35,704 nt of DNA, from contig CAYSWH010000016.1 in the NCBI GenBank assembly GCA_964434775.1, positions 1-35,704 of the forward strand, given 5' to 3'. Both the position numbers and the translations under genes were made by a program. Below, in pieces: positions 1 through 8,249 of the stretch. Every line of letters starts with the position of its first letter. Positions within the stretch are counted from its first letter, which is position 1. This DNA is from CAYSWH01 sp964434775 (GTDB lineage: Bacteria > Patescibacteriota > JACMRA01). Under the pieces are notes generated by a model. That model saw only the letters and a list, made by a program, of their open reading frames with translations. It was not told where the DNA came from and searched no databases.

Positions 1-92
1 TGTTGACTACCGGAGCCGGAGTCTTGGTATTTGGTAGTATTGGAGGCTATTGGTTTGTTAAAAGACAGAAGCAGAAAAGTAGAGGGTTTTGA
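1..92 (+). CDS. C-terminal fragment of a membrane-anchored surface protein
   Basis: The frame that opens before the window and ends with TGA at 90-92 gives about 29 residues: LTTGAG, then a hydrophobic stretch (VLVFGSIGGYWFV), then a basic tail KRQKQKSR. This threonine-glycine motif, membrane segment and positively charged end is the layout of a sortase sorting signal or a simple C-terminal membrane anchor. The position where LPxTG has proline is leucine here, so the motif is atypical. A sortase gene lies at 8250-9098, which makes the sortase reading attractive but unproven. Function of the missing part is unknown. Confidence 0.55.
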   Translation, partial: LTTGAGVLVFGSIGGYWFVKRQKQKSRGF

Positions 93-156
93 AGCAATTA
101 TAATCTTAAAAATACCTGCTCTATAATATATATTTCCAGGACTTCCCGCTAAAACC

Positions 157-945
157 TTAAAACTTTCTTTCACCGTCCAGAGATCTTCTTGCAATCCTTG
201 CAGTTATGTCAAAAGGTAGAATTCTGGCAAATCTAGACAAGAATTTGTTGGATAAACCCGGTACGGCAATATACTTTTTCTTTTTCAATGCCCTGTAACC
301 TACCTTTGCTACTTTTTCCGGACTCATTAACTTGGCCTCAAAGGACTTACTTGTTTTTACTTTTGCAGATTCAAAAAATTCGGTTTTGGTTGGACCGGGA
401 CAGAGAGTGGTGACTTGAATTCCATAACCTTCCAACTCAACCCTAATCGCTTCAGAAAAAGATAAGACAAAGGATTTGGTAGCACCATATGAAGCCATAT
501 TGGGAACCGGCTGGAAAGCCGCGGTTGAAGAAATATTTAAAATTCTCCCGGTACCGCTCACCGTCATGTCAGATAAAATAAGTCTAGTTAAAACCACCAA
601 ACTTAGAACATTTAACGATATCATTAAGAGTTCATGATTAAGATCGCTATCAGAGAACTCTCCGCTCGTTCCAAAACCGGCGTTATTAACTAATGTTTCA
701 ATAAAAATATCTTTAGCCTTTATCTCTTCATAAAGAGTAGTACTAGAATCAACTCGAGAAAGATCCTTAGCAATAGAAATAACCTCAACTCCATATTCTG
801 CCGATAATTCATTGGCAATTTTAGCAAGCTTGTCTTTCGAACGAGCTACTAAAACTAGATTTTTCTTATCCTTAGCGAAAAGTTTGGCAAGTTCTAAGCC
901 TATCCCTCCGGAAGCTCCCGTAATTAGAGTAAAATGACGATTCAT
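157..945 (-). CDS. Short-chain dehydrogenase/reductase (SDR)
   Basis: Classical SDR of about 262 residues. The N-terminus carries the Rossmann dinucleotide motif TGASGGIG immediately after the first strand, followed by the NNAG motif, an ISSTA segment holding the catalytic serine, and the active-site YGATK (YxxxK). These are the complete NAD(P)-binding and catalytic features of the family, so the enzyme should be an active NAD(P)H-dependent oxidoreductase; the substrate cannot be read from sequence. I chose ATG at 945 because it puts the protein start directly before beta-1; a TTG at 960 would add five residues. No Shine-Dalgarno is visible. It is downstream of and codirectional with the M23 gene at 1181-2527, but the 235-base gap argues against a tight operon. 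A 12-bp palindrome, TGACAATTGTCA, lies about 45 bases upstream of the start. Confidence 0.88.
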   Translation of the reverse strand: MNRHFTLITGASGGIGLELAKLFAKDKKNLVLVARSKDKLAKIANELSAEYGVEVISIAKDLSRVDSSTTLYEEIKAKDIFIETLVNNAGFGTSGEFSDSDLNHELLMISLNVLSLVVLTRLILSDMTVSGTGRILNISSTAAFQPVPNMASYGATKSFVLSFSEAIRVELEGYGIQVTTLCPGPTKTEFFESAKVKTSKSFEAKLMSPEKVAKVGYRALKKKKYIAVPGLSNKFLSRFARILPFDITARIARRSLDGERKF

Positions 946-1180
946 ATTTTTTGAAAACAATCGTTTGCTAGCCTAAATTGAAATAAAAAATGACAATTGT
1001 CAATCTGCATGGAATACAAAAACTTGGTTAATTCTCAAACCTATAGTTAAATAAGCATTAATTTAGTATTATTGGTAAAAATTCTACGTATTCAATCCAA
1101 GAATTTAATTTGACCTTATAGAATATCCCCCAATTTATAAATTTATGACCTCAAAAAACTTAGCAGGTCCATCAATAATT

Positions 1181-2527
1181 TTATATATAATCTGCCGGAT
1201 TATAACACTTGGCTCCTCCAAAAGCACAGCTGATTCCTCCACCTGCAATCAATGCAAAATGGAGATGAGGACCAGTTGAAAATCCGGTATTTCCGCTAGG
1301 AGCAATATGCTGACCTTTAGAGACACTTTGACCCTGAGAAACGGCAATGCCACTATTCAAATGGGCATAGAGCGTGTAAACAGTTACACCTCCAGCATTA
1401 TGTTGTATTAATACGTAGTTACCAAAACCGCCGTTACATGAATAATACCCCTCAGAACAACCGCTACTTGTCTGAGTAACTGTTCCGGAGGCAGCAGCCT
1501 TAACTGAAGATCCTCTTGGAGCACTAATATCTATGCCGTCATGGTTAAGTCCGGGAATATAGAGACTAGGCGGGCATCCGTAAGTTCCGGTAATTGGTCC
1601 ACCAAGGGGCCTCATAAAGAAGCCTCTTCCTACAGGTAACGGAGCTCCGGCCGTAAACCAACAACCTTGGCCACCTCCACCACCGGGGACATCACCGCCG
1701 CCTATAGGCAAGTTGGGGGAAGTATTACCAACTGAATTGTTGGGTGAAGAATTTCTTGCTTGTGCCTGAGCTTCAAGCCTGGCTTGTTCCATTTTTGCTT
1801 CCAGCTCTTCCTGGGCAGCATAAAATTCTTGTTTTTGACTTTCATTCTCGGCTAATATCTCTTGATATGCTTTACCTTCTTCATTTACCTGAGTTAGAAC
1901 AACTTCCTTTTCTTGTCTTTGGACTTCAGCCAAAGCAACCAGTTCTTCTTGCTGTCTTAATGAAGTCTCTTGAGCCAGTTTATCCTGTTTGACTTTTTCA
2001 TTAAGATCCCTAATTTCATCCAAAACGTCTTTTAATTCATCATTTATTGAACCCAAAGCCATTCCCTTACCAATGCATTCTCCAATATTTGCACAAGAGA
2101 AAAACTGACCTATTTTACTTCCTACAACCTGACTTTTCTGTGTTTCTTTGATTAGCCCGGGAATCTTATTAGTAAGATCATCAATTTCCGCCTCATTGGC
2201 TGCAATCTGAGAATCAAGTTGCTCGATGATTGTTTGGGTATCAGCAATTAATCTTTCTGATTGACTTATTTTCGAATCAATACTGGCTATCTCCTCTTCT
2301 AAAGTAGCTTTACGTTGTCTATTGTAATAAAGATCCGATTTAGTACTTTCAATTGTATCTTCGATATTTGATAATTTTGAGCTAATATTATCTTTTTTCT
2401 GCTCGTATTCATACTCGGTTAAAGAGTGTACCGAAGGTGAAGATTGTAAGAAAGAAGTTAATAATATTGCTGTAGTTAAAGTTAAAAGTATTTTATTTGT
2501 CTTTTTATACCTTAGGTGAATTTTCAT
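1181..2527 (-). CDS. Coiled-coil M23 peptidoglycan endopeptidase (EnvC/CwlO-like layout)
   Basis: 448 residues. A signal peptide or anchor spans about residues 10-35. A long heptad-rich region (about 36-255) rich in Glu, Gln and Lys is broken by a small Cys pair (CANIGEC, near 145-151). A Ser/Asn/Gly-rich linker leads to a C-terminal M23 (LytM) domain. The zinc ligands are intact: H329-x3-D333 (HDGID), the YAHL histidine H389, and H421-x-H423 (PHLHF). The expected role is cleavage of peptide cross-links in peptidoglycan at the cell surface, with the coiled coil acting as a regulatory arm, as in EnvC and related proteins. Several cysteines in the domain suggest extracytoplasmic disulfides. It has its own promoter (2558-2587). 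It is a distant relative of the pair at 13270-15385 and is not a recent duplicate of them. Confidence 0.9.
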   Translation of the reverse strand: MKIHLRYKKTNKILLTLTTAILLTSFLQSSPSVHSLTEYEYEQKKDNISSKLSNIEDTIESTKSDLYYNRQRKATLEEEIASIDSKISQSERLIADTQTIIEQLDSQIAANEAEIDDLTNKIPGLIKETQKSQVVGSKIGQFFSCANIGECIGKGMALGSINDELKDVLDEIRDLNEKVKQDKLAQETSLRQQEELVALAEVQRQEKEVVLTQVNEEGKAYQEILAENESQKQEFYAAQEELEAKMEQARLEAQAQARNSSPNNSVGNTSPNLPIGGGDVPGGGGGQGCWFTAGAPLPVGRGFFMRPLGGPITGTYGCPPSLYIPGLNHDGIDISAPRGSSVKAAASGTVTQTSSGCSEGYYSCNGGFGNYVLIQHNAGGVTVYTLYAHLNSGIAVSQGQSVSKGQHIAPSGNTGFSTGPHLHFALIAGGGISCAFGGAKCYNPADYI

Positions 2528-2855
2528 AAATCAATATTCTTTGAAAATCGAATTTATATTAAAATAAAAAATTAGATTGTTTGTCAAGCCTCACCCCTTC
2601 ATTTCTATCACTTCGACCTCACTTACCTGCCTTATCCAAATCGACAAAGTTATAAGTATTATTCTTTATACTCCGTATTAACAAAACATCATAAATCATA
2701 AATTCCGAAAAACCTACTATGTTAAGTATACGGTAGGAAAATGTGATTGGCAAGCTTATAACTCGTATATAAACCATAATAAACCTGATGCTTAAAGAGT
2801 CGGCTAATTGATAATATTTTTGACAATCTAAGATGTATAGGTTCTTATTTAAACA
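2528..2855. other. Intergenic region between divergent genes
   Basis: Apart from the promoter for the leftward M23 gene, this 328-base AT-rich stretch holds no convincing gene. A TTGACA at 2820-2825 with a weak TCTTAT 17 bases downstream (2843-2848) could drive elp3; the resulting transcript would start almost at the ATG at 2856. A short imperfect dyad (CCTAC...GTAGG, near 2712-2737) is also visible. Confidence 0.5.
2558..2587 (-). promoter_or_regulatory. Sigma-70-type promoter for the M23 gene at 1181-2527
   Basis: On the minus strand, TTGACA (2587-2582), an 18-base spacer and TTTAAT (2563-2558) give a near-consensus promoter with a predicted leader of about 25 bases before the ATG at 2527. 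Confidence 0.55.
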
Positions 2856-4691
2856 ATGATTAGATTAAAAAAGAACGTAGATTATAAAAAATATACCGTA
2901 AAAATTCTCACTATTTTAGACTTTGTGGATAAATCAAAGAATTTATCCTGGCCCGATTTTAGAAGAGTGCTTCACCAAAACCCAAAAGATGACGGTCAAA
3001 TCTTTTCTAAGGCGGAACTTGTTTATTGTTATCGGAAGCTAAAGGAAGACAACCATCCAAAATTACCAAAATCTCCGGATTTACCTGACAAAATTAGAAT
3101 GAAACCAACCCGAACTCAGTCAGGTGTAACTCCGGTTACAGTATTAACCAAACCTTTTCCCTGTCCCGGACAATGCATTTTTTGTCCTAACGATTTGAGA
3201 ATGCCCAAATCCTATATGTCGGACGAACCCGGAGCCCAACGAGCTGAAAGGAACGGATTCGATCCGTACCTACAAACCTTCAGTAGATTACAAGCTTTGG
3301 ATTCCATGGGACACCAAGTTGACAAGATAGAATTAATAATTCTTGGCGGAACTTGGTCTTACTATCCTGAAAAATACCAAATTTGGTTTATCAAAAGATG
3401 TTTTCAGGCAATCAATGATTTTGGAGAAAATAATGAACAACAATATGAGAAACTTCTAACACTAATAGGCGATCCTGATTACCGGAATAAAGAGAAAAAT
3501 GAGGAAGTAATTCGAAATGTTCAGGCCATTAAGCCCAGACCTTTCTCCGGTAGAGCCAGCCAAACTTATAACCAGTTCATTTCCGATAAAATAGTTAAAG
3601 AAAAAGATTCCGAGTATATTCTTAGTCAAAAAGCTACTTGGGAAGAACTATTTGAAGAACATAAAAAAAACGAGCGAGCAAAATATAAGTGTAGCGGCTT
3701 AGTCATTGAAACAAGACCGGATAATATTTCCGAGGATGAAGTAATAAGGATTAGAAAGCTGGGATGTACTAAAACGCAAATTGGTTTTCAAAGTCTAAAC
3801 GACGACGTACTTCAAAAAAATTATAGAGGTCACAATGTAGCCGCAACCAAAAGAGCCGTAAAACTCCTCAGACAAGCGGGTTACAAAATTCATGCTCATT
3901 GGATGGCCAACCTTTATGGTTCGGATCCAAAAAAAGATGTGGATGATTATAAAAGAATTTTTAATAATAAAGACTTTCGTCCTGATGAGCTCAAAGTATA
4001 TCCGTGTTCATTAATCGAAACTGCTGAACTTATGGATTACTACGAGGCCGGCCTGTGGGAACCTTATTCTAGAGAAGAGTTATTAGAAGTATTGGTGGAA
4101 GCTATTAAAAACACTCCGCAGTATTGCCGATTGACTAGAGTAATTAGGGATATTCCCTCTACCGACATAGTAGTCGGTAACAAGCAAACTAACTTCCGGG
4201 AGGTTGCAGAAAAAGAATTAGTAAACCGAGGAATAACCGCTCAAGAGATTCGTAGCCGGGAAGTTAGAAATTTAAAAGTAACAAGAGAAGAGCTAAATTT
4301 AAAAATCATCGAATACGAAACTTCCTTCGGGACCGAAAAGTTTCTGCAATTTGTGACTAAAGAAAATAAATTAGCCGGATTTTTAAGATTGTCTCTGCCT
4401 AACAAAGAAAACAACCCACACCCTTTTATTAAAGAGCTGTCTAACTCTTCTATTATTCGAGAGATCCATATTTACGGTCAAGTTGTAAACGTGGGAAACA
4501 GAGATCAAGGCAGGGCACAGCATCTTGGACTGGGTAGAGAATTGATTGAAGAAGCCAAAAATATTTCTCAAAAAAAAGGATATGCTAAAATGGCAGTCAT
4601 TTCTGCCGTAGGTACTAGAGAATATTACCGAAAAAGAGGTTTTATTGACGGAGAATTGTATCAATTTATGAGTCTTAAGAGTCTTTGCTAA
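2856..4691 (+). CDS. elp3: tRNA uridine(34) 5-carboxymethylaminomethyl-type modification enzyme Elp3
   Basis: 611 residues, full length for the family. The radical-SAM cluster motif CPGQCIFC (C103, C107, C110; CX3CX2C) sits within the typical Elp3 context TKPFPCPGQ. It is followed by GGTWSYYP and by an ETRPD strand of the TIM-barrel. The C-terminal GNAT acetyltransferase domain (about 480-611) ends with the acetyl-CoA loop QHLGLGRELIEEA and a YYRKRGF motif. Elp3 uses S-adenosylmethionine and acetyl-CoA to place a carboxymethyl-type group on wobble uridine 34 of tRNA. In eukaryotes it works in the six-subunit Elongator; in the bacteria that have it, it acts alone, as it must here since no partner genes are seen. 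It is convergent with the gene at 4786. No Shine-Dalgarno precedes the ATG. Confidence 0.95.
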   Translation: MIRLKKNVDYKKYTVKILTILDFVDKSKNLSWPDFRRVLHQNPKDDGQIFSKAELVYCYRKLKEDNHPKLPKSPDLPDKIRMKPTRTQSGVTPVTVLTKPFPCPGQCIFCPNDLRMPKSYMSDEPGAQRAERNGFDPYLQTFSRLQALDSMGHQVDKIELIILGGTWSYYPEKYQIWFIKRCFQAINDFGENNEQQYEKLLTLIGDPDYRNKEKNEEVIRNVQAIKPRPFSGRASQTYNQFISDKIVKEKDSEYILSQKATWEELFEEHKKNERAKYKCSGLVIETRPDNISEDEVIRIRKLGCTKTQIGFQSLNDDVLQKNYRGHNVAATKRAVKLLRQAGYKIHAHWMANLYGSDPKKDVDDYKRIFNNKDFRPDELKVYPCSLIETAELMDYYEAGLWEPYSREELLEVLVEAIKNTPQYCRLTRVIRDIPSTDIVVGNKQTNFREVAEKELVNRGITAQEIRSREVRNLKVTREELNLKIIEYETSFGTEKFLQFVTKENKLAGFLRLSLPNKENNPHPFIKELSNSSIIREIHIYGQVVNVGNRDQGRAQHLGLGRELIEEAKNISQKKGYAKMAVISAVGTREYYRKRGFIDGELYQFMSLKSLC

Positions 4692-4722
4692 AGATTTAAA
4701 AAATTTCCGAATAAAATAAAAT

Positions 4723-4741
4723 AGTATGTTTGTTACATACT
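4723..4741. terminator. Hairpin between convergent genes, probable terminator
   Basis: AGTATGT-TTGTT-ACATACT is a perfect 7-bp stem with a 5-base loop. On the minus strand it is followed by a T-rich run (ATTTTATTTTATT), and it lies between the convergent ends of elp3 (4691) and the holin-like gene (4786). The stem is AT-rich, so its strength is uncertain. Confidence 0.45.
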
Positions 4742-4785
4742 TGAAAAAATCATGTTCTCATTTAAGGATATAAATGAACTTTGTA

Positions 4786-5148
4786 CTACTCTTGATTCTC
4801 TACAAACTGGTTAACCAGAGTATTTGTAATAGACATGACAATCATCAGAATTATTACAGTTATACCCTGCTCTAATATATTACCATTCAATGTTATTCCT
4901 TCCAAAATCGTAACTAAAAAGACAGTCACCAAAAAGTTGATAACAAACCCGGAGAGACCAAGGGTAAGTAAATTAATGGGGAGGGTAAATAGCTGTAAAA
5001 CGGGAACTACAGTTAGATTAAGTAAAGTTAAAAGTAAAATAAATACGGCAGCGGCAAAAGCTCCTTCTACCTGTAACCCTGGCAAAATAAATGAAAGTAA
5101 GAGTATAACAATAATATTGGCAACTAGGTACAATCCGGCTCGAAGCAT
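4786..5148 (-). CDS. Phage holin family (4-TM) membrane protein
   Basis: 120 residues, almost entirely hydrophobic, with four membrane segments at about 5-25, 28-52, 57-80 and 92-115. The composition and the short glycine turn motifs (LPGLQVEG, NLLTLGLSGFVINF) match the small 4-TM 'phage holin family IV' protein (PF04020-like) that is common in bacterial chromosomes outside prophages. In that setting the role is unknown, and there are no phage genes nearby. The start ATG at 5148 is the first in frame. The promoter region is shared with divergent pyrF; see the mirrored -35 boxes at 5197-5225. Confidence 0.8.
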   Translation of the reverse strand: MLRAGLYLVANIIVILLLSFILPGLQVEGAFAAAVFILLLTLLNLTVVPVLQLFTLPINLLTLGLSGFVINFLVTVFLVTILEGITLNGNILEQGITVIILMIVMSITNTLVNQFVENQE

Positions 5149-5284
5149 AAAAAAGTGTTTATTGATTACAATATAAACTAAGTAAGTACGAGATATTTGT
5201 CAAAACCTCCGAAAATAATTGACAAGCTAAGCGTAGTTTGTTTACGGTGGTTGATAGTTCTTTATCTTTTTAAAGCCAAATTAT

Positions 5285-6127
5285 ATGTTTGAATCAAATT
5301 CCTTTCTTGATAAGCTAAATAACATCGTGCTGCAAAATAACTCTCTCGTATGCGTGGGTCTGGACACTAAATATGATAAAATTCCTGAACATATCAAAGA
5401 TCTCCATAATCCGATTTTTGAATTTAACAGAAGAATAATTGATGCTACGGCTGATCTCGTCTGTGCCTACAAGCCCAATTCCGCTTTTTATGAAGCCTAC
5501 GGTCAAGAAGGTATCAAGCAACTAAAAATGACTTTTGATTACCTCGGTGAGCATTATCCCGAGGTAGTAACTGTTTTGGATGCCAAAAGGGCTGACATCG
5601 GTAATACCAATAACGGCTATGTGGCTTTTGCCTACGAGTATTTGCAGGCCGATTCAATTACTCTGCACCCATACTTGGGTAAAGAGGCCCTAGCACCGTT
5701 TCTGGCAAGAGTAGACAAAGGAAATTTCATTCTATGCAAAACTTCCAATCAAGGATCGGGAGAATTTCAAAATCTTGTGGATAGCGAAGGCAAGAGCCTT
5801 TATCAAAAAATTGCTGAAAGCGTGGAAAATAATTGGAACGAAAATAGTAACTGCGGATTAGTTACAGGTGCCACCTACCCGGAAGAGCTTGAGGAAATAA
5901 GAAAAGTTTGCCCTAAATTGCCATTTTTGGTTCCCGGAATCGGTGCCCAGGGCGGAGATGTAGAAAAAACCGTCAAAGCAGGACTGAACAGTAACAACGC
6001 CGGCATGCTAATCAATTCTTCCAGGGGGATTATCTTTGCCTCCTCGGATGTTGATTTTGCAGAAGTAGCCAGGCAGAAAACTTTTGAAATAAAGGATCAA
6101 ATCAACCAATTTAGACTTTCGGCTTAA
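5285..6127 (+). CDS. pyrF: Orotidine 5'-phosphate decarboxylase (type 2)
   Basis: 280 residues. The active-site signature DAKRADIGNT (D99, K101, D104) and an earlier lysine in AYKPNSAFYE (K63) are complete, as is the phosphate-binding end VPGIGAQGGD. The length and the DAKRADIGNT form fit the longer type 2 OMP decarboxylases. It converts orotidine monophosphate to UMP, the last step of de novo pyrimidine synthesis. No other pyr gene is in the window, so the enzyme may serve a salvage-dependent or partial pathway. It stands alone, divergent from the holin-like gene, with no Shine-Dalgarno before ATG 5285. Confidence 0.94.
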   Translation: MFESNSFLDKLNNIVLQNNSLVCVGLDTKYDKIPEHIKDLHNPIFEFNRRIIDATADLVCAYKPNSAFYEAYGQEGIKQLKMTFDYLGEHYPEVVTVLDAKRADIGNTNNGYVAFAYEYLQADSITLHPYLGKEALAPFLARVDKGNFILCKTSNQGSGEFQNLVDSEGKSLYQKIAESVENNWNENSNCGLVTGATYPEELEEIRKVCPKLPFLVPGIGAQGGDVEKTVKAGLNSNNAGMLINSSRGIIFASSDVDFAEVARQKTFEIKDQINQFRLSA

Positions 6128-6184
6128 ACTTCATATTTTTGCAAAAGGCCTTGACTGATTTTGGTGAAATTGGTTAGTTTGTAA

Positions 6185-6670
6185 GTGTCAAAAGATACAA
6201 ATATGCTTCTTGCTAACCGTTCAAAAATTATAATAACCTTAATTATCTTGATAAGCCTCTCTTTCCTAGCTCTTATAATAGTAAATAGCCGATCTGATAG
6301 TGGAGAGAAGCAAAGTGATAATCAAACCCAAAATACTCAAACTGAAAATCGACCTTCTGACTCACCGGACTCACCCGAGGAAGAATACAATTCAAATACT
6401 CGTCTCAATAACGGAGAAGATCAAGGGACTGTCGAACTCTCAGAAAGTGACGATGCAAATTCACAAGACAAGGAGGAGGAAAGCAACGAAGAACAAACCG
6501 AAGACAGTCAAAGATCAATCACCCAAGGAAACGACGAGCAAACCAAACAAAATCCCTCAAATTCCGATGATTCAGCCTCCCAAAATCAAAAAGACTCCGA
6601 AGACAACCCTTTTAACAGAGGAGATTACGAAGAGCAAAAAGATGTCTATAAGGGCATAGTTGGGCAATAG
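6185..6670 (+). CDS. Membrane-anchored acidic low-complexity protein
   Basis: I do not recognise a family. 161 residues from a GTG start at 6185, or 155 from ATG at 6203 (equally plausible; neither has a Shine-Dalgarno). One membrane segment (about 12-32, IIITLIILISLSFLALIIV) is followed by about 125 residues dominated by Glu, Asp, Ser, Asn, Gln and Thr with almost no hydrophobics, so the outside part is predicted to be disordered and strongly acidic. The tail is more ordered (DVYKGIVGQ). The gene lies 57 bases after pyrF and could be cotranscribed with it. It may be a surface spacer or linker protein; this is a guess from composition only. Confidence 0.65.
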   Translation: MSKDTNMLLANRSKIIITLIILISLSFLALIIVNSRSDSGEKQSDNQTQNTQTENRPSDSPDSPEEEYNSNTRLNNGEDQGTVELSESDDANSQDKEEESNEEQTEDSQRSITQGNDEQTKQNPSNSDDSASQNQKDSEDNPFNRGDYEEQKDVYKGIVGQ

Positions 6671-6836
6671 ATTCGTTTAAAAATAAAAACTTGCGTCCTG
6701 GTACAGCTCTGAAAGAGAAGTGAGTATCTGCCGGAAATTTAAATTGCTGAAAATAACTATTGTTTTAAAATAAAGTTCTTGATAGCTAAAATAATAGTCT
6801 GTCCTTTTGTGGTATTTATAGGAGAATGTTTAATAT

Positions 6837-7009
6837 TATAGCTAACCACTCTTAAACCTAGACATTTCCAAATTTTACTCCGTCACTTGCCAAGTAGTCA
6901 TCCTGAATTTGCAACCTCGTCATCCTGAATTTATTTCAGGATCAGGATCTATTCCAATAGATGCCGAAATAAGTTTGGTATGACAAGTGTATATAGGTTA
7001 TATTCGGAT
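6837..7009 (+). repeat. Interspersed structured repeat, copy 1 (full length)
   Basis: This 173-base element is about 90% identical by eye to the reverse complement of 11465-11635. It contains two short perfect inverted repeats: TCCTGAA-TTTAT-TTCAGGA and ATCTATT-CC-AATAGAT. It also has an internal direct repeat of GTCATCCTGAATTT. It lies between two convergent genes (6670 and folD at 7049). The rest of 6671-7048 holds no visible gene. It has no coding capacity and no clear terminal inverted repeats, so it resembles a REP/MITE-type element; a transcription-ending role is possible. Confidence 0.8.
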
Positions 7010-7048
7010 CGAATATTAATAAGTTAAAGAGAAGAAAATGTTTAATTG

Positions 7049-7894
7049 TTAAGACGATTTCTTCAACCTCACCAAGTTACTAAAGATGTACCTCACAGTT
7101 AGAGGACCAATACCTTTGGGGCTGGGGCAGAGGATGACTTTGTCTTTGACATCCTCGGTATCTACGTCTCCGGCAAGTTGGCCGTCTGATTCGCTAGTGG
7201 AAGCGTCTACAACAATAGCTCCTTCTTTGAACCAAGTGTTGTCCATAAATTTAGGTCTTCCGGCAGCACACACAACAATATCGGCTTTAGTGGTTAAGGT
7301 CTTTGGGTCCGGACTACTGCTGTTCATGGAGATTACCGTAGCTTTTCGTTCCATAAAGTATTTGACCATCGGATCTCCTACCAAAATCCCCTGCCCGACC
7401 ACCACGCAATTTTTTCCTCGTAGATTAATTTTTTCATCAATTTTTTGGGGAGTGAGCACAAAGTTTTCTCCTTCCGTAATTTCTTTGATTACCAGATCAA
7501 TCGCTCCGATAGTGGGCGGTAAAATATTTTGCTTCCAGAGTAAATTAAACTCCGTCCCTAGTAAATCTACGTCACTTTTTGAAGAGATTTGTTGTAAAAC
7601 CGGATGAATCTTTTCCGGTACCGGTAATTGGACTATCAAACCTTCTTGTTTACCGACTATTTCCAAAACCAACTTCTCAACTTCCTCGTAACTGACCGCC
7701 TCGGAAAGTTTATGCAGATTAACTTTGATTCCTACTGATTCTCCGATCTTTTTCTTAAGATTAACGTACTTGGTGGAAGCAAAATTGTCTCCCACTTGGA
7801 TGATATTTAGCACCGGCTGAGACTCAAATTTCCCGACTTCCGCTGTCAGATAATCCAAAAACTGCTGCTTGAGCTTGGTGTTAGAATAGAGCAT
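7049..7894 (-). CDS. folD: Bifunctional methylenetetrahydrofolate dehydrogenase/cyclohydrolase
   Basis: 281 residues. The family's YVxxK catalytic motif is present (Y43, K47 in STKYVNLKKK), together with the QLPVP strand, the Rossmann stretch VVGQGILVGDPMVKYF and the C-terminal turn PKGIGPLTVRY. The enzyme interconverts 5,10-methylene- and 10-formyl-tetrahydrofolate using NAD(P). Two motifs differ from the usual form: the Rossmann motif reads VVGQGILVGDP where VVGRSxxVGxP is typical, and the last one reads SPKGIGPLT where PGGVGPMT is typical. The N-terminus is slightly shorter than in most FolD proteins. The ATG at 7894 is well placed; no Shine-Dalgarno is adjacent. Confidence 0.92.
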   Translation of the reverse strand: MLYSNTKLKQQFLDYLTAEVGKFESQPVLNIIQVGDNFASTKYVNLKKKIGESVGIKVNLHKLSEAVSYEEVEKLVLEIVGKQEGLIVQLPVPEKIHPVLQQISSKSDVDLLGTEFNLLWKQNILPPTIGAIDLVIKEITEGENFVLTPQKIDEKINLRGKNCVVVGQGILVGDPMVKYFMERKATVISMNSSSPDPKTLTTKADIVVCAAGRPKFMDNTWFKEGAIVVDASTSESDGQLAGDVDTEDVKDKVILCPSPKGIGPLTVRYIFSNLVRLKKSS

Positions 7895-7936
7895 GAATTT
7901 CTTTCAATTTATTCCTTGGGATTAGTAAATATTTTT

Positions 7937-8089
7937 GTGAAGAAAGTCAAAAATAATCAAATTTTGTCAAACTCTTGTAAAAAAGTAAGATACAAACGGA
8001 ACACAAACACAAGTCAAACCGAAGCAGCACCAGCAAACGCAGCCGAAGAAGAGGGTGCAAAAGAAAAGTATCTAGAAGGCGTGGTATAG
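7937..8089 (+). pseudogene. Short acidic open frame, small protein or remnant
   Basis: From a GTG at 7937 (or a TTG at 7916) an open frame of about 50 residues runs to TAG at 8087-8089. The last half is Ala/Glu-rich and has codon-like base composition (TSQTEAAPANAAEEEGAKEK, then YLEGVV). The tail vaguely recalls the end of the acidic protein at 6185 (DVYKGIVGQ). There is no good start signal and the upstream half looks non-coding, so this may be the broken 3' end of a lost gene or chance. It fills the start of the 355-base gap between folD and the sortase gene. Confidence 0.3.
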
Positions 8090-8103
8090 TTGGTCCGGAC
8101 ATG

Positions 8104-8217
8104 ACCTACACATAACTGTCACGACGAACTTGTTTCGGCATCCCTTTCAAAGATAGATCCTGAAATTAATTCAGGATGACGTCGACTTTTTAGGATGACT
8201 GTGTGGTAAATGCAGGG
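8104..8217 (-). repeat. Interspersed structured repeat, copy 4 (diverged, partial)
   Basis: Same orientation as the 11465 copy. It shares the TGTCACG, CGAACTTGTTTCGGCAT-like and AGATCCTGAAATTAATTCAGG blocks and a weakly conserved distal part (AGGATGACTGTGTGGTAAATG). The inverted repeat ATCTATT/AATAGAT is disrupted, while the TCCTGAA/TTCAGGA stem is kept. It lies immediately after the short acidic frame ending at 8089. Confidence 0.6.
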
Positions 8218-8249
8218 GATAATAATATTTGTCCAGAGCCGAATACTTC

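Noticed and set aside
4786..5148. Prophage holin
   Set aside because: No phage genes nearby; this 4-TM family is common in ordinary chromosomes.
6837..7009. CRISPR array or insertion sequence
   Set aside because: No regular short repeat-spacer pattern, no transposase frame and no terminal inverted repeats.
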